Shown here one piece after another: positions 23,434 through 30,606 of a stretch of 30,606 bases of DNA; position 1 is the stretch's first letter, and every line of letters starts with the position of its first letter. The DNA is from an uncultured Thermoguttaceae bacterium (lineage in GTDB: Bacteria; Planctomycetota; Planctomycetia; Pirellulales; Thermoguttaceae): NCBI GenBank assembly GCA_934725735.1, contig CAKVCP010000013.1, forward strand, positions 1-30,606. The letters run 5' to 3'. Both the position numbers and the translations under genes were made by a program. Below the pieces are notes generated by a model. It searched no databases. It was not told where the DNA came from and worked only from the letters and a program-made list of their open reading frames with translations.

Positions 23434-24699
23434 ATGAAAAAGAATAGTCGAAGATATGGATTTTGGGCTCTTTTGTCGTGCGGCGTTTTAGGCGCGACTT
23501 TCGGCGCCGCAACGTCCGGTCTTGCGCAGAATCCCTTCGCGGGTAACGACGGCGGAAGCGCACGGCGGCTCCTGTCGCGCGACGCGAAGCCGATGGAGAT
23601 TCCGGAGCTCGCGAACGATTCGTCGGGGCGCCTTCTCGACGTTTCGCGCCAACCCCTCGCGTCGTTGACGCAGCAGACCGCGTCGACCAAGGACGAGCTT
23701 GCGTCGCGCCTCTCCGAACTGGGCCCCGAGGAACGCGCCGCCGCCGAGCTCTACCTTGAGCGCAACAAGAGCGTCGTCAACGTGTCGACGACCGAACAGG
23801 TGAACTCCTTTTTCTCCGCGCAAGTCGCGGAAGGGTGCGGAAGCGGCGTCGTCCTGAATAAGGAAGGGATCATCCTGACGAACTTCCACGTCGTCGAAAA
23901 CGCCACCTCCGTCAAAATTACCCTCTACAACGGCGAGACGTACCCCGCGAAGCCGCTCGCGGTCGACCCGAACACGGATATCGCGATCTTGAAGGTCGAC
24001 GCGCCGAAAGAGGAGCTCGTGCCGGTCGTCTTTGGGGATTCGTCGCGCCTCCTCGTCGGGCAGACCGTCTACGCGATCGGGAACCCCTTCGGGCTCGAAC
24101 GCACGATGACGAAGGGGATCATTTCGAATCTGAATCGCTCGATCGACAGTCCGCAGCAGTTCCGCCGCATTAAGGGCGTGATTCAGACGGACGCGGCGAT
24201 CAACCCCGGCAACTCGGGGGGCGCGCTCTTCGACTCGAAGGGACGCATGGTCGGGATGAACACGGCGATTGCGAGCCGCGTCGGGGAAAACTCCGGAATC
24301 GGTTTCGCGGTACCGGTGAACACGGTGCATCGCATCGTGTCGATCTTGCTTGAGAAGGGTCAGGTCGTGCGCGGCGACGCGGGCGTCGTCCAAGTTACGG
24401 AGACGGAAAACGGACTGATCCCCGCGCTCATCGACGACAAGGGCGCCGCCGATCTCGCGGGCCTGCGCGGCGGAAAACTCGTCGTCATGATTCGCGAGCA
24501 GAACGGGATCCGCTATCAGTCGCGGCAGGTGGTGCGTCCCGACGAAGGGTTCGACCTCATCATGGGCGTGAACGATCAGCCGGTGAGGACCGGCGAGGAC
24601 TTCATCACGGCGGTGGAGGAACACGAGCCTGGCGAAACGCTGACCCTCAACGTCTTGCGCGACGGAAAAGAGATTCGTCTCCCCCTCGTTTTGAAATAA
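23434..24699 (+). CDS. HtrA/Do-like periplasmic serine protease with one PDZ domain
   Basis: The protein has 421 residues; AAGGAG lies about 9 bases before ATG 23434. A signal peptide (FWALLSCGVLGATFGAATSG, cleavage near LAQ) directs export. The trypsin-like domain (about 118-290) has the full triad: His152 in LTNFHVVEN, Asp182 in NTDIAILKVD and Ser261 in NPGNSGGALF. A single PDZ domain occupies about 310-415 (GLIPALIDDKGAADLAGLRGG and PDEGFDLIMGVNDQPVRTGEDF). The linker of about 90 residues before the protease domain is Ala/Arg/Leu-rich. One PDZ is like DegS rather than DegP, but there is no membrane anchor. It probably degrades or senses misfolded envelope proteins. A strong terminator follows. 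Confidence 0.92.
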   Translation: MKKNSRRYGFWALLSCGVLGATFGAATSGLAQNPFAGNDGGSARRLLSRDAKPMEIPELANDSSGRLLDVSRQPLASLTQQTASTKDELASRLSELGPEERAAAELYLERNKSVVNVSTTEQVNSFFSAQVAEGCGSGVVLNKEGIILTNFHVVENATSVKITLYNGETYPAKPLAVDPNTDIAILKVDAPKEELVPVVFGDSSRLLVGQTVYAIGNPFGLERTMTKGIISNLNRSIDSPQQFRRIKGVIQTDAAINPGNSGGALFDSKGRMVGMNTAIASRVGENSGIGFAVPVNTVHRIVSILLEKGQVVRGDAGVVQVTETENGLIPALIDDKGAADLAGLRGGKLVVMIREQNGIRYQSRQVVRPDEGFDLIMGVNDQPVRTGEDFITAVEEHEPGETLTLNVLRDGKEIRLPLVLK

Positions 24700-24740
24700 T
24701 GAAACGACTTAGGTTTTCCAAAGGCGCGGCGCGCGTTCTT

Positions 24741-24777
24741 CCCCCCCCTGCGCCGCAAGCTCCCATCATTGGGGGGG
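24741..24777. repeat. C8 / G7 inverted homopolymer tracts
   Basis: C8 (24741-24748) and G7 (24771-24777) are complementary and separated by 22 bases. They could form a GC-only hairpin just upstream of the intrinsic terminator of the HtrA-like gene. Such runs are slippage-prone and may differ between strains. Confidence 0.5.
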
Positions 24778-24789
24778 AATCCTGAGGAG

Positions 24790-24833
24790 GCGCGCCGTTC
24801 TCTCGCGATTTGCGGAGAGCGGCGCGCTTTTTT
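24790..24833 (+). terminator. Intrinsic terminator of the HtrA-like gene
   Basis: GCGCGCCG (24790-24797) pairs with CGGCGCGC (24820-24827). The stem extends inward through TTCTCT/GGAGAG with wobble pairs to about 14 bp, and T6 follows. Confidence 0.85.
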
Positions 24834-24871
24834 ATCCCCTTTTTTCCGACTCGCGACGACCGAAAACGCCC

Positions 24872-24900
24872 TTGCGGCGACCCGCGCTTTTGCTCATAAT
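24872..24900 (+). promoter_or_regulatory. Candidate promoter for the lipoprotein gene
   Basis: TTGCGG (24872-24877) and CATAAT (24895-24900) are separated by 17 bases, 33 bases before ATG 24934. Confidence 0.5.
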
Positions 24901-24933
24901 GACCCGACTAATTAACGAAAGGATTGACGCGCT

Positions 24934-25656
24934 ATGGTCGGAACAAAGGGAAAAGCAAGAGAAACGTCGAAGTCCGCGCGGTTTGCCGCCGCGCTCGCTC
25001 TCGCGTGCGCGACTATTCCCTGCGCGTGCCGAACTCCCGAGAACGCGCAATACGCCCCCGCGAAGGGCGTCGGCGCCTTCGAACCGGAACAGCCCAATCC
25101 TCTTTTCGTCGAAACGACCGATCCGTACGCCCTATGGGACGCCGTCGTCGACGTTATCGACAACTATTACGTTATCGAGACCGAAATACCCGTGCGCGTC
25201 TACGAACGCCAGGATACCGACGGACGATCCTACCAATACCGCACGGAAGGGCGGTTGGAGACGGAGCCCTCGATCGTCGGGGGCGTTCTCGAACCGTGGC
25301 GCAAGAACGGCCGCGAATGTGGGTCCCGATGGGAAGCGACCTTTCAGACGATGCGCACCTCCGCCGTCGTTCGCGTCGTCCCCGAAGGGGAGGGCTTTTA
25401 CGTCTATCTCTCCGTCTTCCAGGAGCTCGAAGACCTCCCGCGACCCCTCGGCTCCACCGTCGGATATCATCAACAATTCAACGACGACGTCTCCCAGCTG
25501 ACTCAGCCCGTTGGAGAATACGCGCAGTCCCGAGGATGGCTCCCGATGGGACGCGACGAAGAGCTCGAAAGAACGATCATGCGCGAACTCGCATGGCGCG
25601 TCGGGGCTCCGCGCGCCGTTCTCCACGCAGGCGTCGATTCCAATCTGACGCCTTGA
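24934..25656 (+). CDS. Putative lipoprotein of unknown function
   Basis: The protein has 240 residues; GAAAGGA lies upstream of ATG 24934. After a basic start, a hydrophobic stretch (FAAALALACATIPCAC) ends in cysteines that could serve as a lipobox, although none fits the consensus perfectly. The mature part begins with a Pro-rich linker. It then has an alpha/beta pattern (LWDAVVDVIDNYYVIETEIP, TSAVVRVVPEGEGFYVYLSV) and a C-terminal helix (DEELERTIMRELAWRVG). The pattern recalls small secreted planctomycete proteins, but I cannot name a family. It is monocistronic, between two terminators. Confidence 0.65.
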   Translation: MVGTKGKARETSKSARFAAALALACATIPCACRTPENAQYAPAKGVGAFEPEQPNPLFVETTDPYALWDAVVDVIDNYYVIETEIPVRVYERQDTDGRSYQYRTEGRLETEPSIVGGVLEPWRKNGRECGSRWEATFQTMRTSAVVRVVPEGEGFYVYLSVFQELEDLPRPLGSTVGYHQQFNDDVSQLTQPVGEYAQSRGWLPMGRDEELERTIMRELAWRVGAPRAVLHAGVDSNLTP

Positions 25657-25747
25657 GCGCGTCGCGACGATTCGCAAGGAACAGCTTTCTTAGGAGATTT
25701 GTCTTGCCTCTCTTTGGGGAGCTTGCCATAAATCGAACGCAGGGATA

Positions 25748-25775
25748 AGCGTTTGCGCGAAACGCGCTTTGTTTT
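25748..25775 (+). terminator. Possible terminator of the lipoprotein gene
   Basis: GCGTTT and AAACGC pair around a GCGCG loop, followed within a few bases by TTTGTTTTT. It lies about 90 bases after the stop codon and just before the bidirectional terminator. Confidence 0.4.
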
Positions 25776-25793
25776 TACGTCGCGGAAAAAAAG

Positions 25794-25826
25794 AAACGGC
25801 CTTGTCGGAAAACGAGGCCGTTTTTT
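25794..25826. terminator. Bidirectional terminator between the lipoprotein and nitroreductase genes
   Basis: AAACGGCC (25794-25801) and GGCCGTTT (25816-25823) pair perfectly. T6 follows on the plus strand, and a matching A-rich run before the stem gives a T-rich tail on the minus strand. Confidence 0.8.
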
Positions 25827-25860
25827 CATAAGCGTCAATCGTTCAAGTCGCGCGGCGCGG

Positions 25861-26388
25861 TCAGTCGATCTTGTAGACGCGATTGGCTTTGCGCGGCGCG
25901 GGCGCACCGGGCTCTTTCGCAGCGTAGCCGATCGCGCAGTGGCCGATTCCTTCGTAATCCCCTTCGACGCCGAGGGATTTGAGGAGCGCTTTGTAGTCTG
26001 TCGTCTCAAATTCTTCCTTCGCGCGGTGGATCCAGCATGTCGCGAGCCCCAGAGAATGGGCGGCGAGCATCATGTTCCCCATGACGAGAGCGCCGTCGTA
26101 GACGTGCGTGGGGGCGGATTTGTCGGCGAGGACGATCAGCGCGGCGGGGGCGCCGTAGAAGGGATCGAAATCGGGGCCCCAGCCGCCGATCTTGCAGTTG
26201 TCTTTGCGAAGTTTCGCCATGAGCTCAGGATTCGTGACCGCGAGAATGATCGGGCTCTGTCCGCCATGCCCGCTGGCGGCGTAAAGGCCCGCTTCGACGA
26301 CCGCGTCGAGTTGTTCGCGAGGGGGAAGTTCGCTTTTGAACGCGCGGACGCTGCGGCGTTCTTTCATCGCTTTGAGTATTTCGTTCAT
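25861..26388 (-). CDS. Nitroreductase-family FMN oxidoreductase
   Basis: The protein has 175 residues; AAGGAG precedes ATG 26388. The N-terminus MNEILKAMKERRSVRAFKS is the classic nitroreductase start with FMN phosphate-binding arginines. It continues with PPREQLDAVVEAGLYAASGHGGQSPIILAVT. The segment GALVMGNMMLAAHSLGLATCWI is the conserved helix at the dimer interface, and IGHCAIGYAAKEP is the usual C-terminal strand. These enzymes are FMN-dependent NAD(P)H dehydrogenases of broad substrate range; the substrate is not predictable. It is the last gene of the minus-strand unit, 36 bases after queC. Confidence 0.92.
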   Translation of the reverse strand: MNEILKAMKERRSVRAFKSELPPREQLDAVVEAGLYAASGHGGQSPIILAVTNPELMAKLRKDNCKIGGWGPDFDPFYGAPAALIVLADKSAPTHVYDGALVMGNMMLAAHSLGLATCWIHRAKEEFETTDYKALLKSLGVEGDYEGIGHCAIGYAAKEPGAPAPRKANRVYKID

Positions 26389-26424
26389 CTTTTTCTCCTT
26401 CGTGGGGGGAGGATTCTTCTGGTA

Positions 26425-27117
26425 TCAACGATACGGGGTCGGATCGGGGACGCCCGCTTCTTCAAACCCGCGTTTTCGGAGGACGCACGATTCGCATCGT
26501 CCGCAGGCGCGGCCCTGATCGTCGAGATCGTAGCATGTTCGCGTCAACGAATAGTCGACGCCGAGCGACGATCCGAGTTTGATAATTTCCGCTTTGGCGA
26601 GGTAGAGTAGAGGCGTTTCGATCTTGATCTCGGCGCCTTCGACGCCCATTTTGGTCGCGAGACGCGCCATTTTAACGTACGCGTCGATATATTCGGGGCG
26701 ACAATCGGGGTAGCCGCTGTAGTCGAGCTGGTTGACGCCGATCCAGATTTCGGAGGCGCCGCGCGTTTCGGCGAATCCTAGCGCCAGGGAGAGGAAGATC
26801 GTGTTGCGCGCGGGGACGTACGACGCGGGAATCGTCTTTCCGATCTCTTCGAGGGGGACGTCGCGCGCGAGTTCGACGTTGGAGTCGGTGAGCGCGCTGC
26901 CGCCAAAGAGGCGTAGATCGATCGGGAAGATCAGATGTTCGGCGACGCGATTGACGCGCGCGACTTCCTTCGCCGCGTTGATTTCCCAGAGGTTGCGCTG
27001 GTTGTAGTCGATGGTAAGGGCGTGGACTTCGCGTCCTTTCGACGCGGCGACGGCGCATACCGTCGAAGAATCCAGCCCGCCGGAAAGTAAGACGACCGCT
27101 TTGGTGGACGACGCCAT
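26425..27117 (-). CDS. queC: 7-cyano-7-deazaguanine synthase
   Basis: The protein has 230 residues; AAGGAG lies six bases before ATG 27117. It makes preQ0 from 7-carboxy-7-deazaguanine, using ATP and ammonia, in queuosine biosynthesis. The PP-loop is VLLSGGLDSST (about 9-19). Further family blocks are ALTIDYNQRNLWEI, SYVPARNTIFLSLALGFAE, IWIGVNQLDYSGYPDCRPEY and KIETPLLYLAKAEIIKLG. The zinc site is formed by the four cysteines in CYDLDDQGRACGRCESC. No queD, queE or queF is in the window. It sits between a zinc-ribbon gene and a nitroreductase gene with short gaps (25 and 36 bases). Confidence 0.95.
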   Translation of the reverse strand: MASSTKAVVLLSGGLDSSTVCAVAASKGREVHALTIDYNQRNLWEINAAKEVARVNRVAEHLIFPIDLRLFGGSALTDSNVELARDVPLEEIGKTIPASYVPARNTIFLSLALGFAETRGASEIWIGVNQLDYSGYPDCRPEYIDAYVKMARLATKMGVEGAEIKIETPLLYLAKAEIIKLGSSLGVDYSLTRTCYDLDDQGRACGRCESCVLRKRGFEEAGVPDPTPYR

Positions 27118-27142
27118 TCAAGGCTCCTTTCTACGCCTCGCG

Positions 27143-27655
27143 TTAATTGATGAGTTCGTCGACGCTGGGCATCTTCGATTGCGTCGAAACGACTTCCTCG
27201 TCCTCCTCCTCCGTGCGCGGGGATTTCTCGCTGAAGTAGACGTTTCCCGTCGCGATCGGAGTCGGCTCGTAGAAGGGGAAGAGCGCGGCGAGCTCCTCGT
27301 CGCGATACCCCTGGAATGAGTTTTCTTCTTCGTTTTCCCCTTGGACGGCGTTTTCATTGCTTTCCGACGCGAGAAGGGACGAAGAGATATCGAAATCGGA
27401 GTCCGCGTCTTCGTTCGTCAAAAGCTCTCCGTCGTTTTGCGCCTCCGCGAGAGAATGCGTGCGCGTCGCTTCATGCCGAGGGTGTTCGCTCGGCGCGTCG
27501 TCGGACGCAAGGAGATCCGACGAGGACGCGTCGCGTTCAAGCGCGGGGATGAGAAACTCTTTCGCGCAGCGCGGACACGGCGTTCTGCGTCCCGAGAATT
27601 TCGCGTCGACGCGAAGTTTTACTCCGCAACTAGGGCACTGAAAGTTGATTTTCAT
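27143..27655 (-). CDS. Zinc-ribbon protein with disordered acidic tail
   Basis: The protein has 170 residues. The N-terminal 35 residues form a zinc ribbon with C7-PS-C10 and C27-PR-C30 (MKINFQCPSCGVKL at the start), like the MJ0042-type ribbons frequent in planctomycetes. The remaining 135 residues are acidic, Ser/Glu/Asp-rich and lack secondary-structure patterns. No membrane segment follows, unlike many such proteins. There is no visible Shine-Dalgarno. It lies between yidD and queC on the same strand. The partner could be nucleic acid or another protein; unknown. Confidence 0.75.
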   Translation of the reverse strand: MKINFQCPSCGVKLRVDAKFSGRRTPCPRCAKEFLIPALERDASSSDLLASDDAPSEHPRHEATRTHSLAEAQNDGELLTNEDADSDFDISSSLLASESNENAVQGENEEENSFQGYRDEELAALFPFYEPTPIATGNVYFSEKSPRTEEEDEEVVSTQSKMPSVDELIN

Positions 27656-27689
27656 GATGTTTACGGGCGCCTGGTTTCGAAATTGACGT

Positions 27690-27953
27690 TCACGGCGGAT
27701 CGTAGCCGCCTTTAGACCACGGAGCGCACCGCAGAACGCGCCACGCCGTTTTAAGGAGTCCTTTGACGATCCCGTATTTCTGAATCGCCTGGACGCAGTA
27801 TTCGCTGCACGTCGGGGTAAAACGGCAACACGGGCCGTGCAGCGGACTGATCGCGGATTGATAAAAACGCACGGCGAAGAGAATCGTGCGCACGAGGAGT
27901 CGACGTAACGCGTCGATTAGCCGCGCTACGAGTTCGATTAGCCGCGTCGTCAT
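27690..27953 (-). CDS. yidD: Membrane protein insertion efficiency factor YidD
   Basis: The protein has 87 residues. The family block FYQSAISPLHGPCCRFTPTCSEY is nearly complete, with the conserved cysteines, followed by QAIQKYG and GLLKTAWRVLRCAPWSKGGYDP. An N-terminal amphipathic helix (TRLIELVARLIDALRRLLVRT) should lie at the inner membrane face. Its ATG overlaps the rnpA stop as ATGA, so the two are translationally coupled. It is thought to help YidC-dependent insertion, but yidC is not next to it here. Confidence 0.95.
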   Translation of the reverse strand: MTTRLIELVARLIDALRRLLVRTILFAVRFYQSAISPLHGPCCRFTPTCSEYCVQAIQKYGIVKGLLKTAWRVLRCAPWSKGGYDPP

Positions 27954-28426
27954 TGCGCCGCGTTCTCCGCCGTCGCCTCGCTTTTCTCGGGACGCGGCGC
28001 GGAGTCTTGCGATTCGCGGTTCGCCGCCGCCGCGCGTCGCTGTTCTTCGATTCGCGTCGCTTTACGACTCGCGCGAGCCGTCTGCGTCAGGATCGACTCG
28101 ACGATCTGCGCGTACGTCGGAACATAGTCGATTTTTTGAGGGATCACGATGTAGTCGAATCCCTGCGGTATTTCGTAAAAGTTGAGCCGGAACGCCTCGC
28201 GTATCAACCTTTTCCATCGATTCCGATTGTGCGCCTTCGGAACCGCTTTTTTCGCGACCGAGAGCCCAAGCCTTGCGGGGTTTTCCGCGCCCGTGGGGCG
28301 GCAACAGATCGCGACGCGCGTATCGTAGACTCGCGCTCGGAATTGATAGACGCGGCGGAACTCTTTTTGCAATTTGATCCGTCGCGCGCGGTCGAATCGA
28401 TAGGAACGTTTTTCCGGTTCGGTCAT
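27950..28426 (-). CDS. rnpA: Ribonuclease P protein component
   Basis: The protein has 158 residues from ATG 28426, four bases after the stop of the thioredoxin gene; the longer frame to 28525 would overlap that gene. RnpA helps the P RNA remove tRNA 5' leaders. Family blocks include FRRVYQFRARVYD, RLGLSVAKKAVPKAHNRNRWKRLIREAFR (the RNR signature) and a DYIVIPQK-type strand. The C-terminal 45 residues, rich in Ala/Arg/Glu, extend beyond the usual length of about 115-120. rpmH, the normal upstream gene, is absent; a double-thioredoxin gene takes its place. Confidence 0.93.
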   Translation of the reverse strand: MTEPEKRSYRFDRARRIKLQKEFRRVYQFRARVYDTRVAICCRPTGAENPARLGLSVAKKAVPKAHNRNRWKRLIREAFRLNFYEIPQGFDYIVIPQKIDYVPTYAQIVESILTQTARASRKATRIEEQRRAAAANRESQDSAPRPEKSEATAENAAQ

Positions 28427-28430
28427 AAGA

Positions 28431-29549
28431 TCATTCGTTTTCTTCGAGGAGAGGAGTCTCCGCGTCGGAGGCGTCAAGAACGGGGAGAGCGTCGGTCGCG
28501 GGGGTCTCTTCGGGAGCGGGTTCAATCGCGGCGGGTTCCGTTTCCGGCGCGACTTCCGTTTCCGGCGCGGCTTCCGTTTCCGGCGCGGCTTCCGTTTCCG
28601 GCGCGGCTTCTGCGGCGAGGGCGAGTCCCGCTTCGATGTTCTCGACGATCTTTTCCGGGAGGTAGCCGACGCACGAGGATCTCAGCGCACCCCCGACGAA
28701 GACGATCGTCACGGGGATCGTTTTCGCGCCAAAGCGATTCGCGAGCGCCGGAACTTCGTCGATATCGACGGAGCCGATCGCGATATTCGGGAATTTACCC
28801 GCGAGGAGGGGGAGGCGTTCGTCGAGTTTCCGGCACGGAGGGCACCACGTAGCGCCGAATTTGACGACGGCGACGGGATTCTCTTGGACGAATTTTTCAA
28901 GCGCTTCGACGCTCGGCAGGGGCGTTACGTCTCCGGGGTCGACGTCGGCGAAGATTTCGCTCACGGGGTCGGTGAATTCAGGATAGGAGTTTTCGTCGAA
29001 GTCGATATCTTCGTCGTCTTCATACGCGGCGAAGAGCTCGGCGTCGCTGGGCTCGTTAGTGACGTCCCCATCTTTGAGCGTCGTCTTCGTTTGACAGACG
29101 GAAGCGACGAGGCTCGCGATTTCGCGCGGGGCGCATCCGAGGACGTTGGAGTAGAAGGCGGAGTTGTAATAGAGGCGCGTGTCGGGAATACCGCTCACGC
29201 CGAGACTTGCGGCGAGGGATTTAAAGTCGTCGACGTCGACGGTGGCGAAGGCGACGTTTTCCGTCTGGAAGTATCCGGCGATCTTTTCGAGCTCAGGGTC
29301 GAGCTGACGGCACGGAGGGCACCACTGGGCGCCGAATTTGACGACGGCGATTTCGTTGTTGGCGAGGAAATCGCGATATTCTTGTTCGGTTTGTAGTTCA
29401 GGGATTTTGATCGGTTCGGCGAGGTCGTAGTTGCACTGGTCGGCAACCTGGGCGCCGCCTGAAGTCGAGGCGTTGGGATCGTTCTTTTTGCAGCCGCAAG
29501 CTAACGTCAAAGCGCATACGAGGAGAAGAAGAGATTGGTATCGTTTCAT
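28431..29549 (-). CDS. Exported double-thioredoxin-domain protein, probable lipoprotein
   Basis: The protein has 372 residues from ATG 29549, which has AAGGAG seven bases upstream. The ATG at 29567 lies before that ribosome site and is less likely. A signal sequence (SLLLLVCALTLACGC) ends with cysteines that could be lipidated. Two thioredoxin domains follow: residues about 50-155, with WCPPC (C77, C80) and cis-Pro in SGIPDT; and about 212-318, with WCPPC (C236, C239) and TIPVTI. An acidic linker of about 55 residues separates them. The tail is a Glu/Pro/Thr/Ala repeat region. It probably reduces or isomerises disulfides, or helps heme-protein maturation, outside the cytoplasm. It leads the rnpA-yidD-queC unit. 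Confidence 0.88.
   Translation of the reverse strand: MKRYQSLLLLVCALTLACGCKKNDPNASTSGGAQVADQCNYDLAEPIKIPELQTEQEYRDFLANNEIAVVKFGAQWCPPCRQLDPELEKIAGYFQTENVAFATVDVDDFKSLAASLGVSGIPDTRLYYNSAFYSNVLGCAPREIASLVASVCQTKTTLKDGDVTNEPSDAELFAAYEDDEDIDFDENSYPEFTDPVSEIFADVDPGDVTPLPSVEALEKFVQENPVAVVKFGATWCPPCRKLDERLPLLAGKFPNIAIGSVDIDEVPALANRFGAKTIPVTIVFVGGALRSSCVGYLPEKIVENIEAGLALAAEAAPETEAAPETEAAPETEVAPETEPAAIEPAPEETPATDALPVLDASDAETPLLEENE
28536..28607 (-). repeat. Four 18-bp in-frame tandem repeats
   Basis: Four 18-base units (28536, 28554, 28572, 28590) encode the AAPETE repeats in the C-terminal tail of the double-thioredoxin protein. Three are essentially identical. Confidence 0.85.
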
Positions 29550-29672
29550 TTTACGTCTCCTTTTCATAAAAGTGGGCTGGGGAAAGGGAGTACCAACTAA
29601 AGAGGAACGCCCGCTCCAAAGATCGTGAACCGAGGATCAGGGCGAGCGCCATGTAGTATCGCAGCGATCAAA

Positions 29673-30606
29673 TCACGCGCCGAATTTGCCGAGGCGATTG
29701 GCGTGCGCCATCGCGAGAGGCATGAGGTGGATCGCCTGGAAGTGGCCGAGGCCTCCGAAGTTGTTCGCTTCGGTTTCGCCGAACTTCTGGCAGGAGTCGG
29801 TGCGGCAGACGTTCGAAACGATCATTGTCGGAACCGGGTGGAAGGAGTGCGACGCCATCTTCGCAGGGGTGCTGTGGTCGCCGGTGACGACGAGGCAGTC
29901 GTTTTCGCCAAGGAGCGCCGCGATTTCGGGCATGACCTTGTCGAGCTCTTCGACCATCTTACGCTTCGCTTCGAAGTCGCCGTCTTCCCCGCGGCTGTCG
30001 GTATACTTGAAGTGAAGGAAGAAGAAGTCGTACTTGTCCCAATTTTCCTTGAGGACTTCGACTTCTTCCTGCAAGGACGCGGGCTTGCCGACGAGTTCCA
30101 TCCCGACGAGGCTCGCGAGGCCTTTGTACATCGGATAGACGGCGATCGCGGCGGCTTTGAGGCCGTAGAGTTCTTCGTAGCTGGGGAGGTTCGGCTTGGT
30201 GGCGAAACCGCGCATGGTGAGGCAGTTCGCTTTCGGCTGGCCCTTGAGGAGCTCGACCGCCTGCTTGAAGAATTCTTTGGCGACCTGGGCGGTCTTCTCG
30301 GACGCGGCGTCTTTCGCGACGGGGTCGAGAGGAGCGGCGCCAGTGCGCTGAGGATCGGTGTCCGCGACGTTGCCGCCGAGACCTTCGCCGCGGAAGACCA
30401 CGACGAAACGATGTTCTTTAACGGGCTCGACGAAGACTTCGACGCCAGGAATCTTGACGTTCTTGAGGATCTTCACGACTTCCGAGCTCTCTTCGGTCGG
30501 AATACGACCCGCGCGACGGTCGGTGATGAGTCCGTTTTCGTCGATCGTGCAGAAGTTGCAGCGGATGCAAACGTCGTTCGGGCCGACCGGGAACGCGATA
30601 CCAGCG
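29673..30606 (-). CDS. apgM: 2,3-bisphosphoglycerate-independent phosphoglycerate mutase, archaeal type, 3' part
   Basis: The frame is open to the right edge, so the N-terminus is outside; the GTG at 30476 is internal. About 310 residues are visible. At the edge the protein reads GIAFPVGPNDVCIRCNFCTI and continues with DRRAGRIPTEE, a hallmark of ApgM. Further blocks are RFVVVFRGEGLGGNVADTDP, FFFLHFKYTDSRGEDGDFEA (metal ligands) and CLVVTGDHSTP plus SHSFHPVP (metal-binding Asp/His of the alkaline-phosphatase fold). It interconverts 3- and 2-phosphoglycerate using metal ions in glycolysis. The gene ends 123 bases before the thioredoxin gene begins; no clear terminator is seen between. Confidence 0.93.
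   Translation of the reverse strand, partial: AGIAFPVGPNDVCIRCNFCTIDENGLITDRRAGRIPTEESSEVVKILKNVKIPGVEVFVEPVKEHRFVVVFRGEGLGGNVADTDPQRTGAAPLDPVAKDAASEKTAQVAKEFFKQAVELLKGQPKANCLTMRGFATKPNLPSYEELYGLKAAAIAVYPMYKGLASLVGMELVGKPASLQEEVEVLKENWDKYDFFFLHFKYTDSRGEDGDFEAKRKMVEELDKVMPEIAALLGENDCLVVTGDHSTPAKMASHSFHPVPTMIVSNVCRTDSCQKFGETEANNFGGLGHFQAIHLMPLAMAHANRLGKFGA

Noticed and set aside
1..30606. tRNA, rRNA, tmRNA, insertion sequence or prophage genes
   Set aside because: No cloverleaf-like arms, TPsiC-type motifs, transposase or integrase motifs, or terminal inverted repeats were seen on reading; a tRNAscan or Infernal run would be decisive.

Overview
The window is a gene-dense bacterial chromosome segment with no phage, insertion sequence, tRNA, rRNA or CRISPR array that I could see. 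GC content is high, and CGTCG/GCGACG-type words are frequent. The gene families suggest a planctomycete, possibly a Pirellulales- or Thermoguttaceae-like lineage: a DUF1573 protein, a TPR-CHAT protein, a secreted protein with a cytochrome-like CX4CH motif, an alternative-type GlmU-like protein, a Rho_N/DUF4912 protein, archaeal-type ApgM and a stand-alone McsB relative. The phylum is inferred from family content, not from a marker gene.

Layout. (a) 1-13519, plus strand: the end of a beta-propeller/FG-GAP-like protein, a secreted CX4CH protein, a very large TPR-CHAT protein, a short Hsp70, a DUF1573 protein, a four-S1-domain RNA-binding protein, a GYF_2-like membrane protein and two tandem ribbon-helix-helix regulators. 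(b) 13586-16401, minus strand: Rho_N/DUF4912 protein followed by RibF. (c) 16752-20475, plus strand: CdsA, GNAT acetyltransferase, YhcC-like radical SAM protein and a small exported protein. (d) 20685-23107, minus strand: GlmU-like protein followed by a degenerate McsB. (e) 23434-25656, plus strand: HtrA-like protease and a putative lipoprotein. (f) 25861-30606, minus strand: a compact unit of double-thioredoxin lipoprotein, rnpA, yidD, zinc-ribbon protein, queC and nitroreductase, plus the 3' part of apgM upstream. Bidirectional hairpin terminators sit at the three convergent junctions (about 13541-13580, 20621-20658 and 25794-25826).

Most genes are housekeeping: translation (S1 protein, RnpA), membrane and envelope (CdsA, YidD, GlmU-like), cofactors and tRNA modification (RibF, QueC), glycolysis (ApgM) and protein quality control (Hsp70, HtrA, McsB-like). 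The points most worth a second look are two proteins that keep an enzyme fold but have lost the catalytic residues: the CHAT domain (no His/Cys dyad, with a large acidic insertion) and the McsB-like kinase (missing the substrate Glu, the reactive Cys and several ATP-binding Arg). Others are the tandem AT-hook/RHH regulators, the chimeric-looking GYF_2-like membrane protein, and an rnpA-yidD operon led by a double-thioredoxin lipoprotein instead of rpmH.
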